A stretch of DNA of 64,000 nucleotides from Herbihabitans rhizosphaerae (GTDB lineage Bacteria > Actinomycetota > Actinomycetes > Mycobacteriales > Pseudonocardiaceae): positions 434,001 to 498,000 of the forward strand of contig NZ_SGWQ01000001.1 in assembly GCF_004216555.1 (NCBI RefSeq), given 5' to 3'. The notes beneath the pieces are model-generated. The model was not told the origin of the DNA. It was given only the letters and a program-made list of their open reading frames with translations, and searched no databases. This document shows, one piece after another, positions 16,523 to 25,117 of the stretch. Numbering within the stretch: the stretch's first letter is position 1; each line of letters starts with the position of its first letter. The position numbers and the translations under genes are program-made.

Positions 16523-17811
16523 GAAGCGACCTCCTCCAGCTCACGGTGAAAGGCCAGCCTGGCACCCGCGTACCCGGCCAGCAACGCGTCGGTGGTGCGC
16601 TCCCAGGAGAACCTGGCCGCGTGCGCGACCGCGCCGGCGGCCAGCCGCACGCGCGTGGCCGGTCGCACCGCCGAGGCCAGCGCGTCGGCCCACGGACCCG
16701 GCTCGTGCCCGTCCACGAGCAGCCCGGACACGCCGTCGGCCACCGCCACCGGCAGGCCGCCCACCCGCGCCGCCACGACCGGTGTGCCGCACGCCTGCGC
16801 CTCCAGCGCGACCAGCCCGAACGACTCGTTGTGACTCGGCACCGCGACCACGTCGGCCGCCCGGTACACGGCCACCAGCCGCTCGCCGGCCTGCGGCGGG
16901 ACGAACCGCACCACGTCCGCGATACCCAGATCGGCGGCCAGCTTCTGCAGCGACGCCGGCTCCTCCAGCCCGGTGCCGGACGGTCCGCCGGCGACCAGGA
17001 CCACGAGCCGCTCGCGCGGCACCGCCCCGTCGGCGATCAGCCGGGCGGCCGCGCGCAGCAGCACGTCCGGCGCCTTCAACGGCTGGATCCGCCCGACGAA
17101 CGCGAGCACCACGGCGTCGCGCGGCACGTCCAGCAGCGCCCGCGCGGCGGCGGTGTCACCAGGGGTGAACACGTCCAGGTCCACGCCGGGCGACACGGTG
17201 CGCACCCGGTCCGGCTCGGCGCCGTACAGGCCGGCCAACTGGACCGCCTCGACGCCGGTGTTCGCGATCAACTGGTCGGCCGCGTCCACCACCTGCTGCT
17301 CGCCGATCTCCCGCACCCGCGGCTCCGGGGTGTCACCCTCGGCCAGCGCCGCGTTCTTCACCTTGGCGAGCGTGTGCGCGGTGTGCACGAGCGGCACGCC
17401 CCAGCGCTCCCGCGCCAGCCAGCCAACCTGCCCGGACAGCCAGTAGTGCGAGTGCACGAGGTCGTAGTGGCCGGGCTCGTGGCGGGCCTCGGCGCGCAGC
17501 ACACCGGCGGTGAACGCGCACAACTGCGACGGCAGCTCGGACCGGTCCAGCCCCTCGAACGGGCCGGCGTGCACGTGCCGCACGAGCACGCCGGGCGCGA
17601 GTTCGGCGACCGGCGGCAGATCGGACGAGGTGGCTCTGGTGAACACCTCCACGGCGGTGCCGCGCTGGGCCATCCGGCGCGCCGTCTGGGTGATGTAGAC
17701 GTTCATGCCGCCGGCGTCACCGGTGCCGGGCTGCTCCAGCGGAGACGTGTGCACGGACAGCACGGCCACTCGTCGGGGGCGGTGCAAATGGACAAGCGAG
17801 TCCACCGTCAC
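16519..17811 (-). CDS. mshA: D-inositol-3-phosphate glycosyltransferase (mycothiol step 1)
   Basis: A 430-residue GT-B enzyme of family 4. It transfers GlcNAc from UDP-GlcNAc to 1-L-myo-inositol-1-phosphate, starting mycothiol synthesis in the cytoplasm. Motifs: N-terminal [20 protein letters not shown] and NVYI (acceptor/UDP loop), [38 protein letters not shown], and EX7E-type [20 protein letters not shown]. Length fits other MshA proteins. It fits with the mycothiol-dependent-enzyme-like genes at 35442 and 38530. The first codon (ATG 17811) is nine bases from the hydrolase stop. Confidence 0.96.
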   Translation of the reverse strand: MTVDSLVHLHRPRRVAVLSVHTSPLEQPGTGDAGGMNVYITQTARRMAQRGTAVEVFTRATSSDLPPVAELAPGVLVRHVHAGPFEGLDRSELPSQLCAFTAGVLRAEARHEPGHYDLVHSHYWLSGQVGWLARERWGVPLVHTAHTLAKVKNAALAEGDTPEPRVREIGEQQVVDAADQLIANTGVEAVQLAGLYGAEPDRVRTVSPGVDLDVFTPGDTAAARALLDVPRDAVVLAFVGRIQPLKAPDVLLRAAARLIADGAVPRERLVVLVAGGPSGTGLEEPASLQKLAADLGIADVVRFVPPQAGERLVAVYRAADVVAVPSHNESFGLVALEAQACGTPVVAARVGGLPVAVADGVSGLLVDGHEPGPWADALASAVRPATRVRLAAGAVAHAARFSWERTTDALLAGYAGARLAFHRELEEVAS

Positions 17812-17820
17812 GGTCCTTCC

Positions 17821-18654
17821 TCAGCGCGCACACCGTCCGGCGAAGGAAGCGAGTTCGGCATCGAATGCCCCCACTTGTTCGACGAACGGCAAATGGCCAA
17901 CCGCATCGAACCAACGCTTTTCGGCACCCGGAATCTTCCCGAGCGCGTACTCGCCGGACCTGGGATCTACCACGGCGTCCGCCATACCGTGCATGACCAG
18001 GGACGGAACGGTGACCGACGCGAGCGCCTCGGCCCGGTCCGCGTCGCGGCGGAACATCACCATCCGGTCGCCGGGGCGCACTCGCAGGAAGTCGGCGAGT
18101 GCCGTCTGATCGTGTCCCTCGGGCACCGGCCCGGTGAACGAGGACGCGGTGAACGCCTGGAACGCGTCAACCAGTTCGCGAGTGTTGGGTGTGCGCAGCC
18201 GGCCGATCAGCTCTCGCATCGCCGGGCCGGTCACGCCGCCGGGACGGTCCCGCCCGATCTCTGTGATCGCGCCGACCAGCGCGATCCCGGCGAGGCCCGC
18301 GCACCCGTGCCGCGCGAGGTAGTCGGCGATCACCAGGCCGCCGTAGGACCAGCCGACCACGACCGCGGGCGCGCCGGCGTGCGCGAGCACCGCGGCGAGA
18401 TCGTCTGCCCAGACCTCCGGCTCGCCGTAGCCGCCGTTCGCGTCACCGGGGTCGCTCGACCCGCCGTGTCCGCGCAGGTCCACGGCGATCCGCCGGAATC
18501 CGTCCAGCTCACCGGGCCGCATCTGGAGGTGCCAGGCGCGCGCCGAGGCACACCAGCCGTGCACGAACACGATCGGCGGCGCGGCCGGGTCACCGGCGGA
18601 GTGCACGGCCAGACGCACTCCACCGGCGCCGGCCAGGTACGCGCTGGTGATCAC
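17821..18654 (-). CDS. Alpha/beta hydrolase
   Basis: A 277-residue protein from GTG 18654, overlapping the L,D-transpeptidase stop (GTGA). The fold signature is clear: PPIVFVHGWCASARAW (oxyanion HG), VDLRGHGGSS, nucleophile elbow VVGWSYGGLV (GxSxG), late Asp region (ADAVVDP) and catalytic His in FDAVGHLPFVEQ. It resembles haloperoxidase/esterase-type hydrolases. The substrate is unknown. Gene coupling with the transpeptidase may only reflect compact operon packing. Confidence 0.9.
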   Translation of the reverse strand: MITSAYLAGAGGVRLAVHSAGDPAAPPIVFVHGWCASARAWHLQMRPGELDGFRRIAVDLRGHGGSSDPGDANGGYGEPEVWADDLAAVLAHAGAPAVVVGWSYGGLVIADYLARHGCAGLAGIALVGAITEIGRDRPGGVTGPAMRELIGRLRTPNTRELVDAFQAFTASSFTGPVPEGHDQTALADFLRVRPGDRMVMFRRDADRAEALASVTVPSLVMHGMADAVVDPRSGEYALGKIPGAEKRWFDAVGHLPFVEQVGAFDAELASFAGRCAR

Positions 18655-19853
18655 CGCAGAGCGGACATCGACTGCCACTGCGGCCAGGGGAACAGCCAGT
18701 CGTTGACGTCGGAACTCCTCGGCATGGTGGCCTGCGAGCCGGTCACCTCGACCGGATCGCCGACCATCGCGCTGTCGAAGTACGCCTTGGCGTCCGGCTC
18801 CAGCAGGTTGGCGCAGCCGTGCGAGGTGTTGACCTTGCCGATGTTGCCCCGGTTCTCCTCGTTCTCGTGGATGAACTCGCCGTGGTTGGAGAACCGCACA
18901 GCCCACTTCTTCCACACATTGACGTAGCCGTAGCGGGCGTTGTCGAACCGCTCGGTCGGCGCCTTCGCCATCACGATCATGGTGCCGTTCGGCGTGTTCA
19001 GGTTCGGGTCGTGGTCCTTGCCGAAGCTCGCCGGGTAGGTCGCCACGGTGGCGCCGCCGCGCTGCACGACCATCTGGTGCGACGGCGTGTGCAGCTTCAC
19101 GACCTGGTTGCGGCCGATGGTGAACTTGGTGGACACGTCGGCCCGGCCGTAGGCGCCGTTGCCGTAGTCCAGGCCGTACAGCTTGGCGTTCACCGTGACC
19201 TTGGTGTTCGCCGGCCAGTAGTCCTTGGGCCGCCAGTCGACCTGCCGGTCGTGCAGCCAGCCCCAGGAGCCCTCGACCGGCACCGAGGTCTGCACCAGGA
19301 GCGCGCGCTCGACGGCGGCCTTGGCGGCCTTGCTGGCGACCGGGGTGTCGAACTTGACGCTGACCGGCATGCCGACGCCCACCGTGGCGTTGTCGCCCGG
19401 GTTGAGCGTGGCGCGGATCTGCTTGGCCGGGTTCATCGTGGTGAACGAGCCCCGCAGCTCGACGGTCTTGTTGTCGGTGCCGGTGGCCTTCGCGGTGTAG
19501 GTGTAGGTCTTGCCGAACCCGAGCACCTCGGTGTTGGTCCAGCTCAGCTTGTCGGGCGCGATCGCACCGGCGACCGGCTTGCCCTCGCTGTTGGCCAGCG
19601 TCGCCTCGGTGAGCGTGCCCTCGACGACGGTGAGCTTCACCGGCGCGGTGACCGGAACTTCCTTCGCGTCCAGCAGAGGCTCGGCCAGGATCTTCGCCTT
19701 GGGCGGCGCGTCCGGCGTCTTGTCCCCGCTGCCGCTGGTGCCGCCCCCACCACCGTCACCGTCACCCGTACACCCGGCGAGCACGAACACTCCGAGCAGT
19801 GCGATCAATGCCCCGAGAACTCTGAACCGCACCTGCACGCGTGTACCCCTCAC
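18651..19853 (-). CDS. L,D-transpeptidase lipoprotein (LprQ/LdtE-like)
   Basis: A 400-residue envelope enzyme. GTG 19853 is set by GGGAGG five bases upstream; an upstream in-frame extension lacks such support. Residues 12-28 form a signal with lipobox VLAGC (C28), so it should be lipid-anchored. Two Ig-like domains (about 55-250) precede the YkuD catalytic domain, whose signature HGEFIHE...VNTSHGCANL contains catalytic C347. Such enzymes make 3-3 cross-links in peptidoglycan, the dominant type in mycobacteria. It corresponds to Rv0483 in position. The SDR gene diverges from it, as in mycobacteria. Confidence 0.95.
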   Translation of the reverse strand: MRGTRVQVRFRVLGALIALLGVFVLAGCTGDGDGGGGGTSGSGDKTPDAPPKAKILAEPLLDAKEVPVTAPVKLTVVEGTLTEATLANSEGKPVAGAIAPDKLSWTNTEVLGFGKTYTYTAKATGTDNKTVELRGSFTTMNPAKQIRATLNPGDNATVGVGMPVSVKFDTPVASKAAKAAVERALLVQTSVPVEGSWGWLHDRQVDWRPKDYWPANTKVTVNAKLYGLDYGNGAYGRADVSTKFTIGRNQVVKLHTPSHQMVVQRGGATVATYPASFGKDHDPNLNTPNGTMIVMAKAPTERFDNARYGYVNVWKKWAVRFSNHGEFIHENEENRGNIGKVNTSHGCANLLEPDAKAYFDSAMVGDPVEVTGSQATMPRSSDVNDWLFPWPQWQSMSALR

Positions 19854-19984
19854 ATGAACCTCCCGCAAATCGCCCCTACCTGTGAAGACGCTCCAACCCC
19901 CAGTCGGTGGCCACACTCCGAGTGTGACACTCGTCATAACCCCCGACCAGGCGACCCGGTCACACCGACCGGCACCATCGGACC

Positions 19985-20722
19985 GTGAACACGACACGAC
20001 CGACCGCCGTGGTGACCGGGGCGAGCGCGGGGATCGGCGCCGCGACCGCCCGCGTGCTGGCCGAGGACGGATTCCACGTAGTGCTCGGAGCGCGGCGGCT
20101 GGACCGCCTCACCGCGCTGGCCGACGAGATCGACGGTACGCCGATATCGCTGGACGTGACCGACGCCGAGTCGGTGGAGGCTTTTGTCACACGGGTGCCC
20201 GAGTGCCGGGTGCTGGTGAACAACGCGGGCGGCGCGCGCGGGCTGGAGCGGGTGGACGCCGCCGACGAGGACGACTGGCGGTGGATGTGGGAGGCCAACG
20301 TGCTCGGCACGCTGCGGCTGACCAAGGCGCTGCTGCCTCGGCTGATCGCGTCCGGCGACGGGCACGTGGTGACGGTGACGTCGGTGGCCGCCACCGAGAT
20401 CTACGACGGCGGCGCGGGCTACACCAGCGCGAAGCACGCCCAGTCGGCGCTGCACCGGACGCTGCGCGGCGAGCACCTCGGCGATCCGGTGCGGTTCACC
20501 GAGATCCTGCCCGGAATGGTGGAGACGGACTTCTCGGTCACCCGCTTCGGCGGCGACGCCGATCGCGCGGCGAAGGTGTACGAGGGTCTGACGCCGCTGA
20601 CCGCCGAGGACGTGGCCGAGGTGATCGGTTTCGCGGTCGGCCGGCCGTGGCATGTGAACCTGGACCAGATCGTCATGAAGCCGCGCGCGCAGGCGTCGGC
20701 GTCCCGCGCGCACCGGGAGTGA
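19985..20722 (+). CDS. Short-chain dehydrogenase/reductase
   Basis: A 245-residue classical SDR from GTG 19985. Cofactor motif TGASAGIGAA near residue 11, ADEIDG, NNAGG, catalytic Ser in VTSVAA and YTSAK active-site pair (Tyr/Lys). The C-terminal GMVETDFSVTRFGG matches the clade that includes YdfG/Rv0484c-type oxidoreductases. The substrate is unknown. It diverges from the L,D-transpeptidase with a 131-bp gap and ends before a strong hairpin. Confidence 0.93.
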   Translation: MNTTRPTAVVTGASAGIGAATARVLAEDGFHVVLGARRLDRLTALADEIDGTPISLDVTDAESVEAFVTRVPECRVLVNNAGGARGLERVDAADEDDWRWMWEANVLGTLRLTKALLPRLIASGDGHVVTVTSVAATEIYDGGAGYTSAKHAQSALHRTLRGEHLGDPVRFTEILPGMVETDFSVTRFGGDADRAAKVYEGLTPLTAEDVAEVIGFAVGRPWHVNLDQIVMKPRAQASASRAHRE

Positions 20723-20743
20723 GCCGGCCGCAACGCCTCTCGA

Positions 20744-20800
20744 CGGGTCGAGCCCGCTGAACCCGTTAGCTTGGCGAACGGGTTCAGCGGGCTCGACCCG
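20744..20800. terminator. 24-bp perfect hairpin, bidirectional terminator
   Basis: Arms 20744-20767 and 20777-20800 are exact reverse complements (9-nt loop), lying between the convergent SDR (+) and HtaA (-) genes. The 19-mer CCCGTTAGCTTGGCGAACG occurs at 20762-20780 and again at 20797-20815, so the loop and its flank are duplicated after the hairpin. Confidence 0.85.
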
Positions 20801-20817
20801 TTAGCTTGGCGAACGAG

Positions 20818-22644
20818 TCACGCTGTGACGCGCCTGCGCCGCGACAGCACCAGCAGCCCGGTGCCGCCCACGATCAGCGCGGCGCCGAGCCCGGTGAGCG
20901 GGCCCGTGTCCACGCCGGTGCTGGCGAGCTTGGTCGTGCTCGCCGACGAGCCGGAGTAGTCGCCGGTGTTGCCGGAACCGCCCGCGCCGGGTGGCGGCAG
21001 GGACGCGCCGTCCTTGGCGATGCTGACCGTGACCGGGTCCAACTCGGCGCCGGCCTGGTAGAAGCCGGCGAAACCGGACGAGCCCTGCGGGGTCAGCACC
21101 GCACGCATCGCCGAGTAGGTGGCGATCCCGTTCTGGACGGTCGGCGTGCCCAGGGTCAGCGTGGCGAACACGACGTCGTTCAGCTCGACGAACTCGTTCG
21201 GGTTCTGCAGACCCTTGCTGCGCACGTCGAGCAGCAGTTCGGCGGTCGAGCCGGCGAACCGCATCCTCGGCTGGGAGATCGTCAGGTCCAGCAGCCCGTT
21301 GTGGCCGGTGAACCGCACCCCGCCGCCGAACACGACCTCGTCGTCGGTGCCGGACGTGAGGTTGGTCCACACGAACGGGCCGCCACCGGTGACGCCGTCC
21401 AAGGTCCACGAGCCGTGCGCGATGGATCCCTTGATGTAGTTGCGGAACGACTCCTTCACGCCCCACTCCAGGCGTGCCGAGGTGACCGCGCCGGCGGGCG
21501 GCGGCGCGGGCTGAGCCGGCCCGGGACTGGGCGCCACGCTCGGCTGACTCGGGCTGGACGGCGTGGTCGGTGTGGTCGCGAATGCCAGTGGGGTGAACAG
21601 CTCGTGCGCGGCGTTCACCGCGCCACCCGCCGCGTAGGTGATCACGCCACAGGTGTCGGTCCTGCAGTCGACGCCCTGGCTCACCGCGGCGACGTCGAGC
21701 GTGCCGGTGAACGTGCCGTCCGGTTTCAGCTCGACGTAGTCCGGGTTGGTGCCGGCCGGATCGACGATCGCCCGTGACGCGGCGGGCAGCACCCACTTCT
21801 GGTCGAGCACGGTCCGCGACGACGACGGCGCGCCCTCCGACGGCCGCCACGGCTGCGTGATCTTCGCGAACACGAGGTAGACGCCGGTCGGCTTGCCGGC
21901 CAGCGGCGGCCGGGTGCCGACGTTGGCCGCCGGGTCGAACCCGCTGCCGGTGACCGTGATCGTCTCGCCGGCCGGGTCGATGCCCGACGTCTTGCTCGCC
22001 TTCACCACCGGCTGCCACACCGGCTTGGGCGCGGTGGTGACCGAGAAGGTCAACGGGTCCAACGCGGTGCCCGCCGGGTAGAAGTCGGCGAACGCGGGCA
22101 CGCCCGCCTCGGTGAGTGTGGCGCCCACATCCGTCGCGGTGATCGTCCCGTCCGTGGCGATCAGGTCGGTGTCGGCGAGCGTGGCGAACGCGACGTCGTC
22201 GTAGGTCACCAGCTCACCGGTGGAGCGCGACTTGCTGACCACGTCGGCGACCAGCGTGCCGCCGCTGCCGGTAAGGGTGACCCGGATGTCGGTCATGGTG
22301 ATGTAGAGCTGCGTGTCGTGGCCGGAGAACTCGATCTTCCCGGCAAAGGCGAGCTTCGCGGTGTCGGCACCCGCGTCGGCGTCACCGCTGGCGGACGGAA
22401 AGCGGAACGTGCCGTCGGCGTTCGCCGTGGCGCCGTCGCTGGTCGTGATCGTGCCGTGCGCGATCGGGCCGGTGATGTACTTGCGGAAGGACTCCTTCAC
22501 GCCCCAGTCCAGGTGCCCGCCGGTGACGGGCGACGGCTCGGCGGTGGCCGTGCCGGTGAACAGGCCCAGCGTGCCCACCGCGGCGACGAGTGCCGCGGCC
22601 AGGACGCGGGCGACCGGTCTGCGCCGGTCGTTTCGAGTTGTCAT
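20818..22644 (-). CDS. HtaA-type heme-binding surface protein with two HtaA domains
   Basis: A 608-residue exported protein. Signal peptide about 1-36 (cut near TATAEP). HtaA domain 1 about 40-205 starts HLDWGVKESFRKYITGPIAH; domain 2 about 395-550 starts RLEWGVKESFRNYIKGSIAH; both keep the Tyr and His expected for heme binding. Between them is an Ig-like SGIDPAGETITVTGSGFDP domain and a Pro-rich linker. The tail is LASTG (573-577), a membrane segment and RRRR, which fits the LAxTG motif of class E sortases. In corynebacteria HtaA takes heme from hemoglobin and passes it to HmuT, encoded here 1.5 kb away. The protein is fused and larger than many single-domain HtaA proteins. Confidence 0.93.
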   Translation of the reverse strand: MTTRNDRRRPVARVLAAALVAAVGTLGLFTGTATAEPSPVTGGHLDWGVKESFRKYITGPIAHGTITTSDGATANADGTFRFPSASGDADAGADTAKLAFAGKIEFSGHDTQLYITMTDIRVTLTGSGGTLVADVVSKSRSTGELVTYDDVAFATLADTDLIATDGTITATDVGATLTEAGVPAFADFYPAGTALDPLTFSVTTAPKPVWQPVVKASKTSGIDPAGETITVTGSGFDPAANVGTRPPLAGKPTGVYLVFAKITQPWRPSEGAPSSSRTVLDQKWVLPAASRAIVDPAGTNPDYVELKPDGTFTGTLDVAAVSQGVDCRTDTCGVITYAAGGAVNAAHELFTPLAFATTPTTPSSPSQPSVAPSPGPAQPAPPPAGAVTSARLEWGVKESFRNYIKGSIAHGSWTLDGVTGGGPFVWTNLTSGTDDEVVFGGGVRFTGHNGLLDLTISQPRMRFAGSTAELLLDVRSKGLQNPNEFVELNDVVFATLTLGTPTVQNGIATYSAMRAVLTPQGSSGFAGFYQAGAELDPVTVSIAKDGASLPPPGAGGSGNTGDYSGSSASTTKLASTGVDTGPLTGLGAALIVGGTGLLVLSRRRRVTA

Positions 22645-22684
22645 GCGAGCTGCTGCTCCTTCGGGTGATCGGGTGGGGGGGCGA

Positions 22685-23386
22685 TCAGTCGGTTCGGCGA
22701 TTCCCGCGTGCGCGGATCACGAGCACGGCGATGGCGGCGAGCAGGACGGCCGCGCCCGCCCCGATCCACCAGCCGGTCCGGTCGGGCCGGCTTTCGGTCT
22801 CGGGCGAGGCGGTGTTCTGGACGGCCACGCTGGACACGGTCGTGGTGACCGGCGGGGGCGGGGCGGACGGCGTGCTCACCGTCGTCGGGAGTGGCGGCGG
22901 CGCGGGCTGACCGAAGGTGAGGCGCACCCTGGCGTCCTGGGAGCGGTCCGCGGCGCGAGTGTGATCGGTACGGGTCACCACCGCGCAGGCGACCTTGGTG
23001 CAGTCCGTGCCGGTCACCGGGTCGCGGGAGGCCACCGACAGGGTGACCGAGAAGCTGCCGCCCGGCCCGTACGGCTTGGCGAGCCCCGCGCCGTAGGGCG
23101 GCGGATTGGACGAGATCCACGCCGAGCCGCCGCCCGCGCCACTCGTGTCGACACCGCCGAGGCACGGGCTCGGCACCTGGCCCGGCCCCTTGTCGACGCA
23201 CACCGCGACGTAGATCCCCTTGGTGACGTCGAAGCCGGTGCCGCTGACGGTGACCTTGTCGCCGGCCGGGTTCAGGCCGGTCGATCGCGAGACGGTGATG
23301 CCCGGGGCGGCCCACGCCGGCTGCGCCAGCACGAGCATCGAGGCGGCCACCGCGCCCAGTACGCCGACGATTCGTCTACTTGGCAC
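22685..23386 (-). CDS. Exported, membrane-anchored Ig-like protein of the heme locus
   Basis: A 233-residue protein: signal peptide (about 1-26, ending PAWA-AP), an Ig-like domain starting ITVSRSTGLNPAGDKVTVSG with a Cys pair, a Pro/Thr linker, and a C-terminal membrane segment with a basic tail. The domain resembles the neocarzinostatin-like module inside the neighbouring HtaA protein. In actinobacterial heme loci a third surface protein often accompanies HtaA, so a heme-relay role is inferred. The GTG at 23386 has no RBS on its strand, suggesting a leaderless or misplaced start. It diverges from hmuO over an IdeR-like box. The stop precedes the HtaA start by 40 bp. Confidence 0.8.
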   Translation of the reverse strand: MPSRRIVGVLGAVAASMLVLAQPAWAAPGITVSRSTGLNPAGDKVTVSGTGFDVTKGIYVAVCVDKGPGQVPSPCLGGVDTSGAGGGSAWISSNPPPYGAGLAKPYGPGGSFSVTLSVASRDPVTGTDCTKVACAVVTRTDHTRAADRSQDARVRLTFGQPAPPPLPTTVSTPSAPPPPVTTTVSSVAVQNTASPETESRPDRTGWWIGAGAAVLLAAIAVLVIRARGNRRTD

Positions 23387-23403
23387 TGGAGGTTCGCCAA
23401 TCG

Positions 23404-23440
23404 CTAGGTTAGGCTCAGTTAACTAAGGCGAGCCTAACCT
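23404..23440. promoter_or_regulatory. IdeR/DtxR iron-box palindrome between divergent heme genes
   Basis: CTAGGTTAGGCTCAGTTAA (23404-23422) matches about 15 of 19 positions of the IdeR/DtxR consensus TTAGGTTAGGCTAACCTAA, and a second, weaker site lies on the other strand. Together the 10-bp arms AGGTTAGGCT (23406-23415) and AGCCTAACCT (23431-23440) are perfectly inverted. Centred about 30 bp from both starts, it would repress both transcripts when iron is plentiful. Confidence 0.82.
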
Positions 23441-23453
23441 TCGGAGGTCGCGC

Positions 23454-24104
23454 GTGACAACGGCCGATCTGGCAACCGACCGCTTCTCGGTCGTCCTGCG
23501 CGAGGCCACCAGGGAGGAGCACGAGCGCACCGAGTCGTCCCGATTCGTGGCCGAGTTGCTCGACGGCAAGCTCGACCGTCGCGCCTACGTCGCGCTGCTG
23601 GAGCAGAGCTACCTCTTCTACTCCGTGCTCGAAGAAGCCGGCGACCGGTGGCGCGGCGACGAGATCGTCGGCCCGTTCGTCTCCGACGCGCTGCTGCGCC
23701 GCGGCGCACTGGAGGCCGACCTGTCGTGGCTGTCCGGCTCCCGCTGGCGCGACGGCCTGGTCACACTGCCCGCGACCCAGCGGTACATCGACCGCCTCCG
23801 CGAGGTCTGCTTCACCTCGCGCGGCGCGTTCGTCGCGCACCACTACACGCGCTACCTCGGCGACCTGTCCGGCGGGCAGATCATCCGGTCCAAGCTGCGC
23901 TCGATCTACGGGCTCACCCGTGACGGCGTGCGGTTCTACCTGTTCGACGAGATCCCGAAGCCGAAGGTGTTCAAGGACGGCTACCGCGAGCTGCTCGACT
24001 CGACTCCGTGGGCCGCCGGTGAGCGGACCACCCTGCTCGGCGAGGCCAACGAGGCGTTCCGGCTCAACCGTGGCGTGTTCGACGATCTCAGTGCCGGATG
24101 TTGA
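23454..24104 (+). CDS. hmuO: Heme oxygenase
   Basis: A 216-residue enzyme from GTG 23454, with GGAGG six bases upstream. It opens heme to biliverdin, CO and iron in the cytoplasm. Proximal heme ligand H23 lies in REATREEHERTE; the distal helix has the GDLSGGQ motif (YLGDLSGGQIIRSKL); HHYTRYLG precedes it. Length is typical for HmuO. It is first in the heme oxygenase-HmuTUV operon and overlaps hmuT by seven bases. An iron box overlaps its promoter. Confidence 0.96.
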   Translation: MTTADLATDRFSVVLREATREEHERTESSRFVAELLDGKLDRRAYVALLEQSYLFYSVLEEAGDRWRGDEIVGPFVSDALLRRGALEADLSWLSGSRWRDGLVTLPATQRYIDRLREVCFTSRGAFVAHHYTRYLGDLSGGQIIRSKLRSIYGLTRDGVRFYLFDEIPKPKVFKDGYRELLDSTPWAAGERTTLLGEANEAFRLNRGVFDDLSAGC

Positions 24105-25117
24105 CTCGTCTCGGCAGTGTCCTCATCGCGCTGGTGCTACTCGCCGGGTGCGGCGGCGCCGGCGCCTCGGGCAACCAGGGCCAGCCGTCCGCGCTGACGT
24201 TGACCGGACCGGCGACCGCGCGGATCGCCGACGAGGACGTGCGTCCGATCGCCACCGGCGTCCAGCCACGGTTGCCGGTGACCGTGCGCTCGCACGACGG
24301 CGCCGAGGTGCGGATCACCAGCGTGGACCGGATCGTCGCGGTGGACCTCTACGGCACGCTCGGCGAGATCGTGTTCAGCCTCGGCCTCGGCCGGCACCTG
24401 GTCGGGCGCGACTCGGCAACCGGGTTTCCCAGCGCGGCGCACGTGCCGGTGGTCACCTCCGGCGGCCATGACCTGAACGCCGAGGCGATCCTGGACCTCA
24501 ACCCCACGGTCGTGCTGACCGACACCAGCATCGGGCCGCCCGAGGTGCAGCAGCAGTTGCGCGCCTCCGGAATCCCGGTCGTGTACTTCAACCCGCGGCG
24601 GACACTCGCCGCGGTGCCCGATCACATTCGCTCGGTCGCCGCCGCACTCGGCGTGCCGGACGTCGGCGAGAAACTGATCGCGTCGGTGAACGGCGAGATC
24701 GCCGCGGCCCGTGCGCTCGCCACGCCCGGCACTCGCCCGCCGAGGCTGACCTTTCTGTACGTGCGCGGCTCGGCCGGCGTGTATCTGATGGCCGGGCCCG
24801 GGTCCGGCGCGGACGAGATGATCAAGGCGGTCGGCGCGGTGGACGTGGGCACCGACATCAAGCTCGGCAAGCCGTTCGTGTCGATCACCAGCGAGGGTCT
24901 GCTCAACGCGGCGCCGGACGTGATCCTGGTGATGAGCGCCGGGCTGGCGTCGGTCGGCGGCATCGACGGCCTGCTGCGCGTGCCCGGTGTCGCGCAGACC
25001 CCGGCCGGCCAGGCGCGGCGGATCGTCGACATCGACGACACGGACCTGTTGAGCTTCGGGCCGCGCGTCGGCCGGACGATCACCGCGCTGGCGACGGTGC
25101 TGTATGGCGGTCGTTGA
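24098..25117 (+). CDS. hmuT: Heme ABC transporter substrate-binding lipoprotein
   Basis: A 339-residue protein. Signal with lipobox LLAGC (C18), so it is anchored outside the membrane. The type III periplasmic-binding fold is visible: RIVAVDLYGTLGEIVFSLGL, VGRDSATGFP, NAEAILDLNPTVVL and the long backbone helix (GEKLIASVNGEIAAARAL). It takes heme from surface HtaA proteins and passes it to HmuUV. It overlaps hmuO and the permease gene, so the operon is tightly coupled. Confidence 0.94.
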   Translation: MLTRLGSVLIALVLLAGCGGAGASGNQGQPSALTLTGPATARIADEDVRPIATGVQPRLPVTVRSHDGAEVRITSVDRIVAVDLYGTLGEIVFSLGLGRHLVGRDSATGFPSAAHVPVVTSGGHDLNAEAILDLNPTVVLTDTSIGPPEVQQQLRASGIPVVYFNPRRTLAAVPDHIRSVAAALGVPDVGEKLIASVNGEIAAARALATPGTRPPRLTFLYVRGSAGVYLMAGPGSGADEMIKAVGAVDVGTDIKLGKPFVSITSEGLLNAAPDVILVMSAGLASVGGIDGLLRVPGVAQTPAGQARRIVDIDDTDLLSFGPRVGRTITALATVLYGGR

